Shown here: piece after piece, positions 17,257 to 25,543 of the stretch
Numbering within the stretch: the stretch's first letter is position 1
Layout of the letters: each line of letters opens with the position of its first letter
DNA from: Streptomyces rhizosphaerihabitans
GTDB taxonomy: Bacteria; Actinomycetota; Actinomycetes; Streptomycetales; Streptomycetaceae
Assembly (NCBI RefSeq): GCF_025399795.1
Contig: NZ_JAODTZ010000021.1
Span: forward strand, 86,367-150,366
Length of the DNA stretch: 64,000 bases
Reading direction: 5' to 3'
The notes under the pieces: generated by a model
The model's input: only the letters and a program-made list of their open reading frames with translations
Databases searched by the model: none
What the model was told of the DNA's origin: nothing
Translations under genes and position numbers: made by a program

Positions 17257-18432
17257 TTACGAGACCGGCGTCGAGAGGCGGGAAGCCGAACCGGGTGCGG
17301 GTACGGCCCGCTTGAGGACCTCGCGTGCGTACATGACGCGCACGCTCACCATCAGGGTCGCCGTGACCGCCATCGCACCACAGCCGATCGCCGCCCCGGC
17401 GGCCAGCGCCGTGAGCCCGTCGAGCCCCAGTGATCGTTCGAGGATCGGAGCGGCCCCGGCCGACAGCACCGGCGCCAGGCACAGGGCCGCCCAGTGCAGA
17501 CGCCACTCCTCCCGCGCCCAGAGGCGGCCTTCCCGGCCTGCACGCCGGGCGCACACGGCCATCACGGCGTACGTGCCCGCGTACGGCAGGAGATAGGCGA
17601 GCAGGAGCCGTCGCCCCTGCGTGCCGTGGTCCAGCGAGGCGCGCGCGATCCAGGTCAGCGCGGCAGCTCCGGCCAGGTGCGCGACGGCCAGGGCGGGCAC
17701 AGGGGCCCAGGACCGCGACACGCCGGCGACCGTCGTGCGCCGGTCGAGGGAGCGCGAGGCGATCAGCGCGCCGAACGCGACGATCGAGCCCAGGTGCATG
17801 GTGGCCACCTGGTTGATCTCGGCCATGGACAGGCCGGGCAGGATCAGAGGCAGGCCGCCCCACTCGAACCTGAGCAGCGGGGCGGTCAGCAGGAACCCGT
17901 AGCACAGCAGCATCCAGCGCTGGTGCAGGTCGGGAAACCCGCCGACGGCGGCGAGCACACCGAACGTCACGCTCATCACGGTGCCCACCAGGATGGTCGC
18001 GAGCACGATCCAGAAGGCGGCGCCGCTGAAGGCGTCCTCGGGAGCCGTGCGCGCGAGATACAGCGCGGCGCCCGCCATCGAGGCGTACACGGTGACCGCG
18101 AAGACTGTCCCGAGAACCCGGTGCAGCCGCGTGCGGCGTCGTACGGCGGTGAGCACCTGCGCGGGGCCCAGCAGCATCAGCACACCGCCGAGTACGGAGT
18201 GCACGATCATCGGCACGAGGCTGTGGCGGTACGGCCCGATCCGGGTGGCCAGCGCGTCGGCAACGTAGCGCGGCGAGACCACGTGCGCCAGGATCCACTC
18301 GCCGAACGCCGGCGCGCCGGGACGCGCGTACGGCCACAGCTCGGTCATCGCGATCGGCGCGTAGCCCACGCACACGACCGATACGGCTATCAGGGCGACG
18401 CGACGCCAGGCGTTCCCGGTTGAACGACGCAC
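17257..18432 (-). CDS. DUF2306 membrane protein
   Basis: A 391-residue protein with about ten membrane segments. The DUF2306 core is visible as HSVLGGVLMLLGPAQVL, then RRTRLHRVLGTVFAV and DLHQRWMLLCYGFLLTAPLLR (about residues 75-220); its conserved His residues may bind heme or metal. A second block of four segments extends the C-terminus. First gene of the unit with the 16136-17173 gene. The palindrome at 18467-18489 lies 35 bp before the start, which suggests control by the adjacent PadR regulator. Confidence 0.82.
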   Translation of the reverse strand: MRRSTGNAWRRVALIAVSVVCVGYAPIAMTELWPYARPGAPAFGEWILAHVVSPRYVADALATRIGPYRHSLVPMIVHSVLGGVLMLLGPAQVLTAVRRRTRLHRVLGTVFAVTVYASMAGAALYLARTAPEDAFSGAAFWIVLATILVGTVMSVTFGVLAAVGGFPDLHQRWMLLCYGFLLTAPLLRFEWGGLPLILPGLSMAEINQVATMHLGSIVAFGALIASRSLDRRTTVAGVSRSWAPVPALAVAHLAGAAALTWIARASLDHGTQGRRLLLAYLLPYAGTYAVMAVCARRAGREGRLWAREEWRLHWAALCLAPVLSAGAAPILERSLGLDGLTALAAGAAIGCGAMAVTATLMVSVRVMYAREVLKRAVPAPGSASRLSTPVS

Positions 18433-18466
18433 GACAACTCCTTGCCCGTGGTCACGACCCGACCAT

Positions 18467-18489
18467 CGATAGTCTCGTTTGGACTATCG
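18467..18489. promoter_or_regulatory. Palindromic operator, probable PadR site
   Basis: A perfect inverted repeat CGATAGTC-N7-GACTATCG between the DUF2306 gene and the end of the padR-type gene, at promoter distance from the DUF2306 start. PadR regulators bind AT-containing dyads of this size. It is the only AT-rich dyad in the area. Confidence 0.6.
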
Positions 18490-18517
18490 AGACGGTAGGG
18501 GCCGTCCACCACCCGGG

Positions 18518-19066
18518 TCAACGGTCTGTCGTGTCCCCGTCCCCGTCCGTGTCCTCACCCCGGCGCTGCACCCATTGCCAGAAATCGATCATCATCCGCT
18601 CGTACCGGATACCGAACTCCAGCGCGTCCCGCTGCCCGCGCGTCAGCAGCTCTCCGACGCTTTCGGCGAGTTCCTCGTAGCCGTCCAGGGTCCGGTGGTG
18701 CTCGTCGAGCTGTACGGGGCCGAGCAGTTCGGGCCGGCCGCCGAACCACAGTTTGAGGATGCCGCGTTCCCGCGCCTCGACCGGGACGAAGGCGGGGTCC
18801 TCCAGCCAGCCCCGCAGAGCCGCCCTGCCCTGGTCCGTCAGCGTGAGCACCCTGCGGTTACGGCCGCTCTCCTGTCGCACCTGCGACAGGAGCCCGGCTT
18901 CGAGGAGACGGTCGCACTGCGCGTACACCTGCGCGTGCGGGACCGACCAGAAGGGCGCGACCGTACGCGCCGCCTCCACCTTGACGTCGTACGCGCTGGC
19001 CTCGCCCAGCTTGTCGATGGTGCCGAGGACGAGATACGAGGCGGTGGTCAACCGAGCGTCAGCCAT
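18518..19066 (-). CDS. PadR-family transcriptional regulator
   Basis: A 182-residue protein from the ATG at 19066. The PadR winged helix is clear: YLVLGTIDKLGEASAYDV, HAQVYAQCDRLLEAGLLSQ, then RRVLTLTDQGRAALRGWL. The C-terminal helical dimerisation domain (about 110-175) is of the long Vir-like subclass and ends in an acidic tail. It lies just upstream of the two membrane genes on the same strand, with a perfect palindrome between; PadR repressors often control adjacent membrane genes. Confidence 0.9.
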   Translation of the reverse strand: MADARLTTASYLVLGTIDKLGEASAYDVKVEAARTVAPFWSVPHAQVYAQCDRLLEAGLLSQVRQESGRNRRVLTLTDQGRAALRGWLEDPAFVPVEARERGILKLWFGGRPELLGPVQLDEHHRTLDGYEELAESVGELLTRGQRDALEFGIRYERMMIDFWQWVQRRGEDTDGDGDTTDR

Positions 19067-19244
19067 GGGGCGACCGTATCGCCACGCGATCACCGGGTGG
19101 CAGGCACCGTCAGGTCCGGCCACCACCCGGCAGGCTCCGCCCGACGGGAAGAAGATCCGGGTGCCCGGCACAATGCGGGGTACACGGGCGATCACACAGC
19201 CGACCGCACTTCAGGCCCGCGGAGCACCCGCACTAGGAGTTCCT

Positions 19245-19562
19245 GTGACCACCTTCGTCATCACCGTTCCCGGGACGTTCGTCCACGGCCTCTCGGACGT
19301 CTCCCGTGCCGACGTGGAGCGCAGGCTTCGCCCTCAGGACCCGCAGAACACGGACCTGGGCGAGAGCGAGGAACTGAGCCTGCTGACCGTCGACGAGAAC
19401 AACACGTTCTCCGTCCGGCTCGAAATCGAGGCGGCGGACCGGAGAAGCGCGGAAGCCGAGGCTGTACGGCTCGTCTCCGGCGCGCTCCGCGACAGCGGCC
19501 TCTCCGAGGACGACGCCCCGCTGGGACCGGCCGCCGTCACGGGGATCGACCGGGAATTCTGA
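19245..19562 (+). CDS. Hypothetical protein, 105 residues
   Basis: GTG at 19245 with AGGAG six bases upstream fixes the start. The protein begins TTFVITVPGTFVHGLS and has a regular helix-strand pattern without signal peptide or Cys. It is followed by about 100 bp of non-coding DNA before the convergent NlpC/P60 gene. No family recognised. Confidence 0.75.
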   Translation: MTTFVITVPGTFVHGLSDVSRADVERRLRPQDPQNTDLGESEELSLLTVDENNTFSVRLEIEAADRRSAEAEAVRLVSGALRDSGLSEDDAPLGPAAVTGIDREF

Positions 19563-19663
19563 CGGCGCGCCGCTGCGGCGTTCCCGGGGACGCCCGCGCT
19601 CCCCGGACGACCCGACCGCACTCTCGGCTCGGGCAAGCGCACCCTTGGACGGCCGGGCCGGGC

Positions 19664-21397
19664 TCAGCCCGGTCGTACGACGCTGTGGATGGCTGCCTGT
19701 CCGACGTAGTTGATCGACTCCTCGGTGATCCGCGCTCCGGGACTCGGGGCATGGATCATCTTGCCGTCACCGACGTAGATACCGACGTGGCTCACGTTGG
19801 CGTGGAAGAAGACCAGGTCACCCGGCTGGATGCCGGTGAGGGAGACCGCCGGGCCGACCCCCGCCTGGTCGGGCGTCGCGCGGGGGAGCATGACCCCGGC
19901 ACTCTTCCACGCCGCCTGGGTGAGACCGGAGGGGTCGTAGGAACCGGGTCCGGACGCCCCCCACACGCACGGCCTGCCGACCTGCGCGCGGGCGAAGGCG
20001 ACCGCCTCCCCGGCCCTGCTGTCGTATCCGACGACCGGCGGGGCTGCGGCGACCGGCGGGGCTGCGGCAGCGACGAGGCTGTCGATGCTGAACCCCGGAT
20101 TCGTGTCGACGGTCCCGGGAGCGGCGGGCCACACCTGCTCTTTACCGGTCCGCAACGACTGCCGCCAGGCGTCGTCGACCGGCGGGGGCGCGGGCTCGTA
20201 CGCGGAGGCCGGAGGCGCGGGCTCGTACGCGGGCGGCATGGGGGCCGACTCATACGCGGGCGGCATGGGGGCCGACTGGTACGCGGTGGGCCGGGGGGCC
20301 GACTCGTACGCGAGCGGCAGGAGCACCGAACTGTACTCGGGCGGCGGGGGCGCCGGCTCGTACGAGGTGGGCAGCGGCGCCGACTCGTAGGCAAGCGGCA
20401 GAAGCACCGACCTGTACTCAGGGGGCGAAGGCGTCGGCTCGTAGGAAGTAGGCACGGGCGCCGGCTGGAACGAAGGGGGCACCGGGGCCGACTCGAAGGC
20501 AGGGGGCATGGGCCCCGTCCAGAACGCGGCGGACTGGGGCGCCGGCGCGTACGAGGTGGCTTGGGGCGCCGACGCGTACGAGGTGGCCTGGGGGGCCGAC
20601 TGGAACGCGGCGGGCTGGGGCGCCGACTGGAACACCGCGGGCTGAGGCGCGGGCTGGAACGAGGGGAGCCGGGGTTCCTCCACCGGCCGGTACTCGACCG
20701 CCGGGGCCTGTACGGCCGGCATGCTCTGCCGCGCCGTGTGTCGCGACAGCAGCTCCTGTGCGGCGGCCAGCTTGCGCCGCGCCGTGTCCTTCTTGAGGTG
20801 CAGCGAGGACTTCTGCGACGCGGCCGCCGGAGCGGGCGCCGCGGGAAGGCTCGCGCGGGCGGCAGTCTCGGGTGCCGGTGCAGCCGGGGCACGCCCGGCC
20901 GTCATCTCGGCCACCGGTCCCGCGGTCAGTTCAAGGACGGGGCGCGCGGTCAGTTCCGGAGTCGGACCCGCGGTCAGCTCTCGTACCGGTGCCGCCGTCA
21001 ACTCGGCCACGGGCCGGCCGGCTTGCTCCAGTTGATACACCGTCGGGAGCTCCGCGGGGAGCTCCTTCGGACGTCTCGCACCCTCCGTCGGACGGCCGTC
21101 TTCCCTGCCACGGTCCGGCTGTCTGTCGGCCGGCAATACGGCCGGGGCCGAGGGCCCGAAACGGGAGCGCGCTCCGTCGAACCACTGCCGCATCAGGGCT
21201 TCCTGAGCGGGATCGACATCGCCACGTCCTTGGTCGGCACGTCCTTGGCCGACGGCGCGCCGGTCGGACGTGCGGGTGGAGTTCGCCAGGGCGCGGGTCG
21301 CGTTGAAGTTACCGGTGGCGTTCTCCGCCTGGTCGTAGAGGGACGAGAGCCGTCGGCGGACTTCTTCGCCGCTGGGCGGGGTGCGTTCCGGCGCCAT
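19664..21397 (-). CDS. NlpC/P60 protein lacking the catalytic cysteine
   Basis: A 577-residue protein. There is no signal peptide. The N-terminal 120 residues are helical (RRRLSSLYDQAENATGNFNATR). A long central part (about 120-440) is low-complexity: TAGPxxELTA repeats, then many SAPxPxxYEPAP-type units. The C-terminal 125 residues match NlpC/P60, with GRPCVWGASGPGSYDPSGL, HVGIYVGDGKMIHAP and the other core strands. The expected catalytic Cys of the DCSGL motif is Pro (codon CCC), and the usual Tyr of GRPYVWG is Cys; the active-site His remains. Expression is probably controlled by the c-di-AMP riboswitch upstream. It may be a non-catalytic wall-binding or regulatory paralogue. Confidence 0.88.
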   Translation of the reverse strand: MAPERTPPSGEEVRRRLSSLYDQAENATGNFNATRALANSTRTSDRRAVGQGRADQGRGDVDPAQEALMRQWFDGARSRFGPSAPAVLPADRQPDRGREDGRPTEGARRPKELPAELPTVYQLEQAGRPVAELTAAPVRELTAGPTPELTARPVLELTAGPVAEMTAGRAPAAPAPETAARASLPAAPAPAAASQKSSLHLKKDTARRKLAAAQELLSRHTARQSMPAVQAPAVEYRPVEEPRLPSFQPAPQPAVFQSAPQPAAFQSAPQATSYASAPQATSYAPAPQSAAFWTGPMPPAFESAPVPPSFQPAPVPTSYEPTPSPPEYRSVLLPLAYESAPLPTSYEPAPPPPEYSSVLLPLAYESAPRPTAYQSAPMPPAYESAPMPPAYEPAPPASAYEPAPPPVDDAWRQSLRTGKEQVWPAAPGTVDTNPGFSIDSLVAAAAPPVAAAPPVVGYDSRAGEAVAFARAQVGRPCVWGASGPGSYDPSGLTQAAWKSAGVMLPRATPDQAGVGPAVSLTGIQPGDLVFFHANVSHVGIYVGDGKMIHAPSPGARITEESINYVGQAAIHSVVRPG

Positions 21398-21418
21398 GGA
21401 GTGGTGCTCCTTCCGTCG

Positions 21419-21560
21419 TCCGCCTACCGGGTTAGCTGTCGGGTTCGGGCGGACGGTTCCGGAAGGTATGCCCTACGACCCCTGCCTGGTAAGGCAGTTG
21501 GGTCGATTCACCCCAAGTTCGGTGGGTCCCCGGCTCCAGCTGCCACGAGGGCAGGCCGGA
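21419..21560 (-). promoter_or_regulatory. c-di-AMP riboswitch (ydaO/yuaA class)
   Basis: Read on the minus strand, the region carries the class hallmarks: GGGGACCCACCGAA followed by TTGGGGTGAATC, and near its 3' end CCGACAGCTAACCCGGTAGG. The last segment is about 20 bases before the ATG of the NlpC/P60 gene, with GGAAGGAG as ribosome-binding site. In Streptomyces this class sits in front of resuscitation-factor and NlpC/P60 cell-wall hydrolase genes and turns them off when c-di-AMP binds. The 5' limit is approximate. Confidence 0.9.
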
Positions 21561-22075
21561 CTCGGCGGAGGCCGCACCGCCCGGCGAGCTTCGCCGGAGG
21601 GAGTCGGGCGGCCTGGTCGCCAACTTAGCCATGTTGTGCACCCGATGTGAAGATCCAGGTCCCAGATGTCCGATACGTTTTCGTGACCTTCATCGCATTA
21701 CCTCGCAGCGCAACGGTGAGGACACACCCCGTGCTCGAAACGGCGGCTGAGCATGCCTGTTGGGGCGAGGGAACCCACCGCCGCCCCGACCCGAACCCGG
21801 ATGCCTGTCCCGCAGTCCGAACCAACTCGGTCCAGAACCCTGCCCGACCGGGCGCAGACCGACGGCCCCGGCCCGCGCTCGTACGCCCGGCCGTCTCGGA
21901 CTTGTCGAAAGTGCGCGCAGAACCCGCTTTCCCCGACATCTCGTTCGACATCGACGGCGCCCGTTGTTCACACTCTGACCGGTTCTGGCCGAGCTGGCCG
22001 GATGACCGATGGGGACACGTCCCGGCCGTACCTTCGAGGCACGTCAGACCACGAGAGCGAGTCGAGGATCCCCAC
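21561..22075. other. Intergenic, 515 bp
   Basis: A non-coding divergent region between the riboswitch-controlled gene and the small 22076 gene. It must hold the promoter of the riboswitch transcript. Open frames through it lack coding codon bias. The stretch around 21640-21715 is less GC-rich than its surroundings and is the likeliest promoter location. Confidence 0.4.
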
Positions 22076-22306
22076 GTGCACGATGCGCCGATCTATGCCC
22101 AACTGATTTCCGAACGCGGCGACATACCGACGCTCGTACGGAGCGAAGCCCGTCGGCTGCAACGCGACTTCGAGTGGATCCTCAGCTGGGATCCGTCGAC
22201 GGGCGCCCCGCTTCCCGCTTCCGCCGCGCGACTGGCGTCCGGCGCCCGCCGCCCCTTCTCCACCGGCCCCGACCCGGACGACCGGCTGGACTCACCCGGC
22301 CACTGA
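22076..22306 (+). CDS. Small hypothetical protein, 76 residues
   Basis: GTG at 22076 with GAGGA upstream. The first 40 residues (HDAPIYAQLISERGDIPTLV, then RSEARRLQRDFEWILSW) look like an amphipathic helical protein; the tail is Pro/Ala/Asp-rich. Small proteins with this kind of N-terminus are frequent in Streptomyces but without known role. Moderate certainty that it is coding. Confidence 0.6.
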   Translation: MHDAPIYAQLISERGDIPTLVRSEARRLQRDFEWILSWDPSTGAPLPASAARLASGARRPFSTGPDPDDRLDSPGH

Positions 22307-22385
22307 CGACGGGCTGGACCCGACCGGCGACGGACGACCGCGGGAGTCGACCGGAGATCGACGACCGGCTGGACCCGACCGGCCG

Positions 22386-23132
22386 TCAGAGAACGTCGGG
22401 TTCGCCGCCCGGCCGTTCGACGGAGAGCAGGTCGGGCCCGGCGTCGATCCGGGACACCAGGTCGGCGACCGTCGCACCCGTCACCCGATGCCAGGTCCGC
22501 GCGCGTCGGAGCATCGCGTGGTCACCGCCCTCGACCCGCACGGCGCTCGCGGAGGAGCCCGCCTCCGCGGCCCGGCGGACGAGGGCGAACGACTCCGCCG
22601 GGCCGGTGACCCGGTCACGGTCGCCGTGCAGCACGATCACGCGCTTGTCCCGGAGGTGGGCGACCGGCTCGCCCTCCGGGCACCAGGGCGCGAGGGCCAC
22701 CACGGCCCGGACCTGCGGCGCGGCCGCGGCACGCAGGGCGGCGCGACCGCCCATCGAGTGGCCCACGAGCACGACCGGCACCTCCCCCACCAGATCGGCG
22801 AGTTCGGCGAGCGCCCGCAGAACATCGGCGAGGGGGTCGGCGTCCGCACCGTTCCATCCTCGGTGGCGGTAACGCACCTGCCCGACGAACGTGTCCTCGT
22901 CCGGCAGGGCCCGCGCCACGGCACGCACGAAGGGCCGCATCCGCACGCCTGCGACATTCCACCGTCGCGACGGGGCCTTGCTGTCCGCGGTGCCCCCGTG
23001 CAGGATCAGGACGGCAGCGCGCGTCGGAACCGAATCCGGACCGGCCGTGCGGCGCGGCATCAGCGCCGCGGGTGCGCCGGTCGCGTCGGGCCGGGACACA
23101 TCATCGGCGGACATCCGCCCAGGGCCTCGCAT
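22386..23132 (-). CDS. Alpha/beta hydrolase (dienelactone hydrolase-like)
   Basis: A 248-residue protein. The nucleophile elbow GHSMGG lies at about residues 124-129, an HGG oxyanion motif at about 45-47 (VLILHGGTADSK), and the acid and base are in LHGDRDRVTG and VEGGDHAML. The catalytic triad Ser-Asp-His is therefore complete. An AGAGGT-type ribosome-binding site precedes the ATG at 23132. No signal peptide. Substrate unknown. Confidence 0.88.
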   Translation of the reverse strand: MRGPGRMSADDVSRPDATGAPAALMPRRTAGPDSVPTRAAVLILHGGTADSKAPSRRWNVAGVRMRPFVRAVARALPDEDTFVGQVRYRHRGWNGADADPLADVLRALAELADLVGEVPVVLVGHSMGGRAALRAAAAPQVRAVVALAPWCPEGEPVAHLRDKRVIVLHGDRDRVTGPAESFALVRRAAEAGSSASAVRVEGGDHAMLRRARTWHRVTGATVADLVSRIDAGPDLLSVERPGGEPDVL

Positions 23133-23224
23133 GACACCTCTTCACCTTCAGGGCTCTTCTCCACGCCCCGCACTCGACCGAGAGGAGGGATCGTTTCACG
23201 ACCACTGGACATCCTTGACATCCT

Positions 23225-23244
23225 CCCCGGCCTAAAGGCCGGGG
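23225..23244. repeat. Right-end hairpin of the IS
   Basis: A perfect 8-bp stem CCCCGGCC / GGCCGGGG with loop TAAA. The tnpB stop codon (TAG on the minus strand) is inside the loop. In this family the hairpin is recognised by TnpA and forms the end of the omega RNA scaffold of TnpB. Confidence 0.85.
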
Positions 23245-24503
23245 ATTCCCGTCTGCACCCAACCGGTCGGCTGGCAGCTTCGGGTGGGTTCCTGCTTCTT
23301 CCGCACCGCGGTGCGGGTTGCGCGCTGTGCCGGCACGAGTGCCGGTCTTACCTGCGCTCCACGGGCGTTTACGGTCTCCGCCTGTCCAGCGGCGACCTTC
23401 GATCCTTCGGTGCGGATGTTGCGGGCCGCATTGACGTCGCGGTCGTGGACGGTGCCACAGCCGGTGCAGGTCCATTCCCGGACCGCCAGGGGCTTGGGGC
23501 CGTCCTTGACGCCGCAGGCGGAGCAGAGCTGCGAGGACGGGAAGAACCGGTCCACGCGGGTGAAGGTGCGCCCGTACCGGGCGGCCTTGTACTCCAGCAT
23601 CCCGACGAATGCCGACCATCCGGCATCGTGCACGGACTTGGCCAGGCGTGTGCGGGCCAGGCCCTTCACCGACAGGTCCTCGACGTGCACCGCTTGGCTC
23701 TCGCGGATCAACGTCGTGGACAGCTTGTGGTGGAAGTCCCTGCGCGCGTCGGCGACCCGGGCGTGAGCCCGTGCGACCTTCACGACGGCCTTCCTGCGGT
23801 TCGCCGAGCCCTTGGTCTTGCGGCTCAGGTTCTGCTGCGCCTTGCGGAGCTTCTTCTCCGCGCGGCGGAAGAACTTCGGAGCGGTGATCTTGCGGCCGTC
23901 GGAGAGGACCGCGAAGTGTGTCAGCCCCAGATCGATACCGACCTCACCCGTGGTCTGGGGCAGCACCTTGGATGTGTCCGTCTCGACGACGAAGCTCGCG
24001 AAATACCGGCCGGCCGCGTCTTTGACCACGGTCACCGTGGACGGCGTCGAAGGAAGGCTGCGGGACCACTTCACCGTGACGTCGCCGATCTTCGGCAGGC
24101 GCAGCTTCCCGCCCGGCGTGATCGACCAACGGGCGTTCGCGGTGAAACGGACCGCCTGCCGCCTGTCCCGCCTCGACTTGAAGCGCGGGGCGCCCATGCG
24201 TGGGCGCTTGCCCTTCAGGCCGTCGAAGAAGTTCGTGTACGCGGCATCCAGGTCCCGAAGGGACTGCTGCAACACGACGGCGGACACCTCGCCCAGCCAG
24301 GCCCGCTCGGGCGTCTGCTTCGCGGCAGTGATGAGCTGCTTCGACAGGTCGCCCGACTTCGGGAACGGCAGACCGTCCCGGCGGGCGTCCTCCCGGGCCC
24401 TCAGCGCGTCGTTGTAGACCACCCGAGCGCAGCCGAACGCCCGGCTCAGCGCGATGCGCTGACCGGGGCCCGGCTCGATGCGGAAGGCATACCTGAGCTG
24501 CAC
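23232..24503 (-). CDS. tnpB: TnpB, RNA-guided nuclease of IS200/IS605
   Basis: I start at the GTG at 24503, since QLRYAFRIEPGPGQ matches the normal N-terminus; this gives 423 residues. The RuvC residues are all present: Asp in GIDLGLTHFAVL, Glu in VHVEDLSVKGL and Asp in DRDVNAARNIR. The zinc finger reads CSACG ... CTGCG. N-terminal helices and the wedge domain look complete (VVYNDALRAREDARR). It should be an active omega-RNA-guided DNA nuclease. The omega RNA would be read from the 3' end of the gene through the hairpin, with the guide from minus-strand flanking DNA below 23225. Confidence 0.93.
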   Translation of the reverse strand: MQLRYAFRIEPGPGQRIALSRAFGCARVVYNDALRAREDARRDGLPFPKSGDLSKQLITAAKQTPERAWLGEVSAVVLQQSLRDLDAAYTNFFDGLKGKRPRMGAPRFKSRRDRRQAVRFTANARWSITPGGKLRLPKIGDVTVKWSRSLPSTPSTVTVVKDAAGRYFASFVVETDTSKVLPQTTGEVGIDLGLTHFAVLSDGRKITAPKFFRRAEKKLRKAQQNLSRKTKGSANRRKAVVKVARAHARVADARRDFHHKLSTTLIRESQAVHVEDLSVKGLARTRLAKSVHDAGWSAFVGMLEYKAARYGRTFTRVDRFFPSSQLCSACGVKDGPKPLAVREWTCTGCGTVHDRDVNAARNIRTEGSKVAAGQAETVNARGAQVRPALVPAQRATRTAVRKKQEPTRSCQPTGWVQTGIPGL

Positions 24504-24537
24504 AGCCCAGACCGTACCAAGTTGTTCTGCGGCAGAA

Positions 24538-25019
24538 ATGCAGGACATCCGAACGGGCAGACACTGCGTTTTCGCCCTTCACGCCCACTTGGTCTTCGTG
24601 ACGAAATACCGCCACAAGGTGTTCACCGACCATCACCTGACCCGCCTCGAAGAGGCCATGCGCGCGGCGTGCGAGGACTTCGAGGTGGAGCTGGTCGAGC
24701 TCAACGGCGAGAGCAGTCACGTCCACCCCCTCGTGAACCTCCCGCCCAAAGTAGCCCTGTCCAAGCTCGTCCACAGCCTCAAGGGCGTCAGCTCCCGCAG
24801 GATGCGCCAGGAGTTCCCCGACCTCGTGCGGCACCACTACCGGGCCAACAACTGTGGTCCGGTTCCTACTTCGCCGGATCCGTCGGCGGCACCCCACTGC
24901 CGATCGTCCGTCAGTACACCGAACAGCAAACCGTCCACTCCAGCCTGCCCGTCAGAGCACTTCTCAGAATCGCTTCACCCCCGGCCCAAAGGCCGGAGCA
25001 CCGCAATTTGTCCCGGTAG
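24538..25019 (+). pseudogene. tnpA: TnpA (Y1 HUH transposase), frameshifted
   Basis: The first part from ATG 24538 reads as IS200-type TnpA: HAHLVFVTKYRHKVF, the HUH motif SSHVH, and NSLKGV-like HSLKGVSSRR. Near 24850 one base is missing, and the remainder LWSGSYFAGSVGG ... VRQYTEQQ, which carries the catalytic Tyr, lies in the next frame and ends at 25019. In the zero frame the Tyr helix is lost. A Leu-to-Pro change also follows the HUH motif. Probably inactive unless ribosomal slippage or a read error explains it. Confidence 0.85.
24981..24996. repeat. Left-end hairpin of the IS
   Basis: A 6-bp stem CCGGCC / GGCCGG with loop CAAA, matching the design of the hairpin at the other end but with mismatched flanks. 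It lies in the 3' end of the frameshifted tnpA. Confidence 0.7.
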
Positions 25020-25099
25020 CACCTTGCACGTCCTCGCGGTGGTGTGGCGGTGCCGGCCAGAGGAGCGGAACGGAGCGGGCGGGACGTCATGACCGGCCC

Positions 25100-25273
25100 C
25101 TACTCCGAGTCCTCGGGCCACGCGGGGCGGCCGTTGCGCCACGCCTGGTAGAGACGCCACAGGCGCGCGGCCCGCGGGCAGCGCCCCGACTCCCGTTGGC
25201 ACGTGCGGCAACTGCCGACGTGACCGACGTACGCGGCCTCGGGGGCGTCCCGCCCCGGTTGCGGATTCGTCAT
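25100..25273 (-). CDS. Small Cys-containing protein, 57 residues
   Basis: ATG at 25273. The protein carries HVGSCRTCQRESGRCPRAARL, a CxxC plus a third Cys in a basic context, and an aromatic C-terminal helix (WRLYQAWRNGRPAWPED). Small proteins of this pattern recur in Streptomyces and may bind zinc. It lies next to the IS element. No partner gene is evident. Confidence 0.6.
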   Translation of the reverse strand: MTNPQPGRDAPEAAYVGHVGSCRTCQRESGRCPRAARLWRLYQAWRNGRPAWPEDSE

Positions 25274-25543
25274 GGCCCTCGGCACCCGTCGGCGCGACGT
25301 GCACGAGCGCATCGTCGCTTCTGATGCCGTACTTCCGGCCCGGGGGCAGCGGCGGATGCACCGGCCGAGGACCGATTCCCGCTTGCCGTCGCGACGTGCT
25401 CCCCGCGGTCGACGCACACCGGAGGATCGGACGATCTGGTGATCAGACGAGCAGCACACTGCTGGATGCCTGCCACCGGATGGCAATCACCCGTTGCCGG
25501 TCACGAGTCGCGGGTCTCCAGTCCCTGATTCCCTGTACCGGCG

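Larger units (their letters stand above)
23220..25019. mobile_element. IS200/IS605-family insertion sequence
   Basis: The element is about 1.8 kb with divergent tnpB (minus) and tnpA (plus) and subterminal hairpins at both sides (23225-23244 and 24981-24996) with the same GGCC-tetraloop-GGCC design. Exact ends cannot be set without an empty site. tnpA is frameshifted, so the copy is probably not able to move on its own. Confidence 0.82.

Noticed and set aside
18479..21628. 1049-residue open frame on the plus strand
   Set aside because: Antisense to the PadR and NlpC/P60 genes; its RGG-like repeats are the complement of the SAPxP repeats.
22488..25019. 843-residue open frame on the plus strand
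   Set aside because: Antisense to the hydrolase and tnpB; only its last part is meaningful, as the second half of the frameshifted tnpA.
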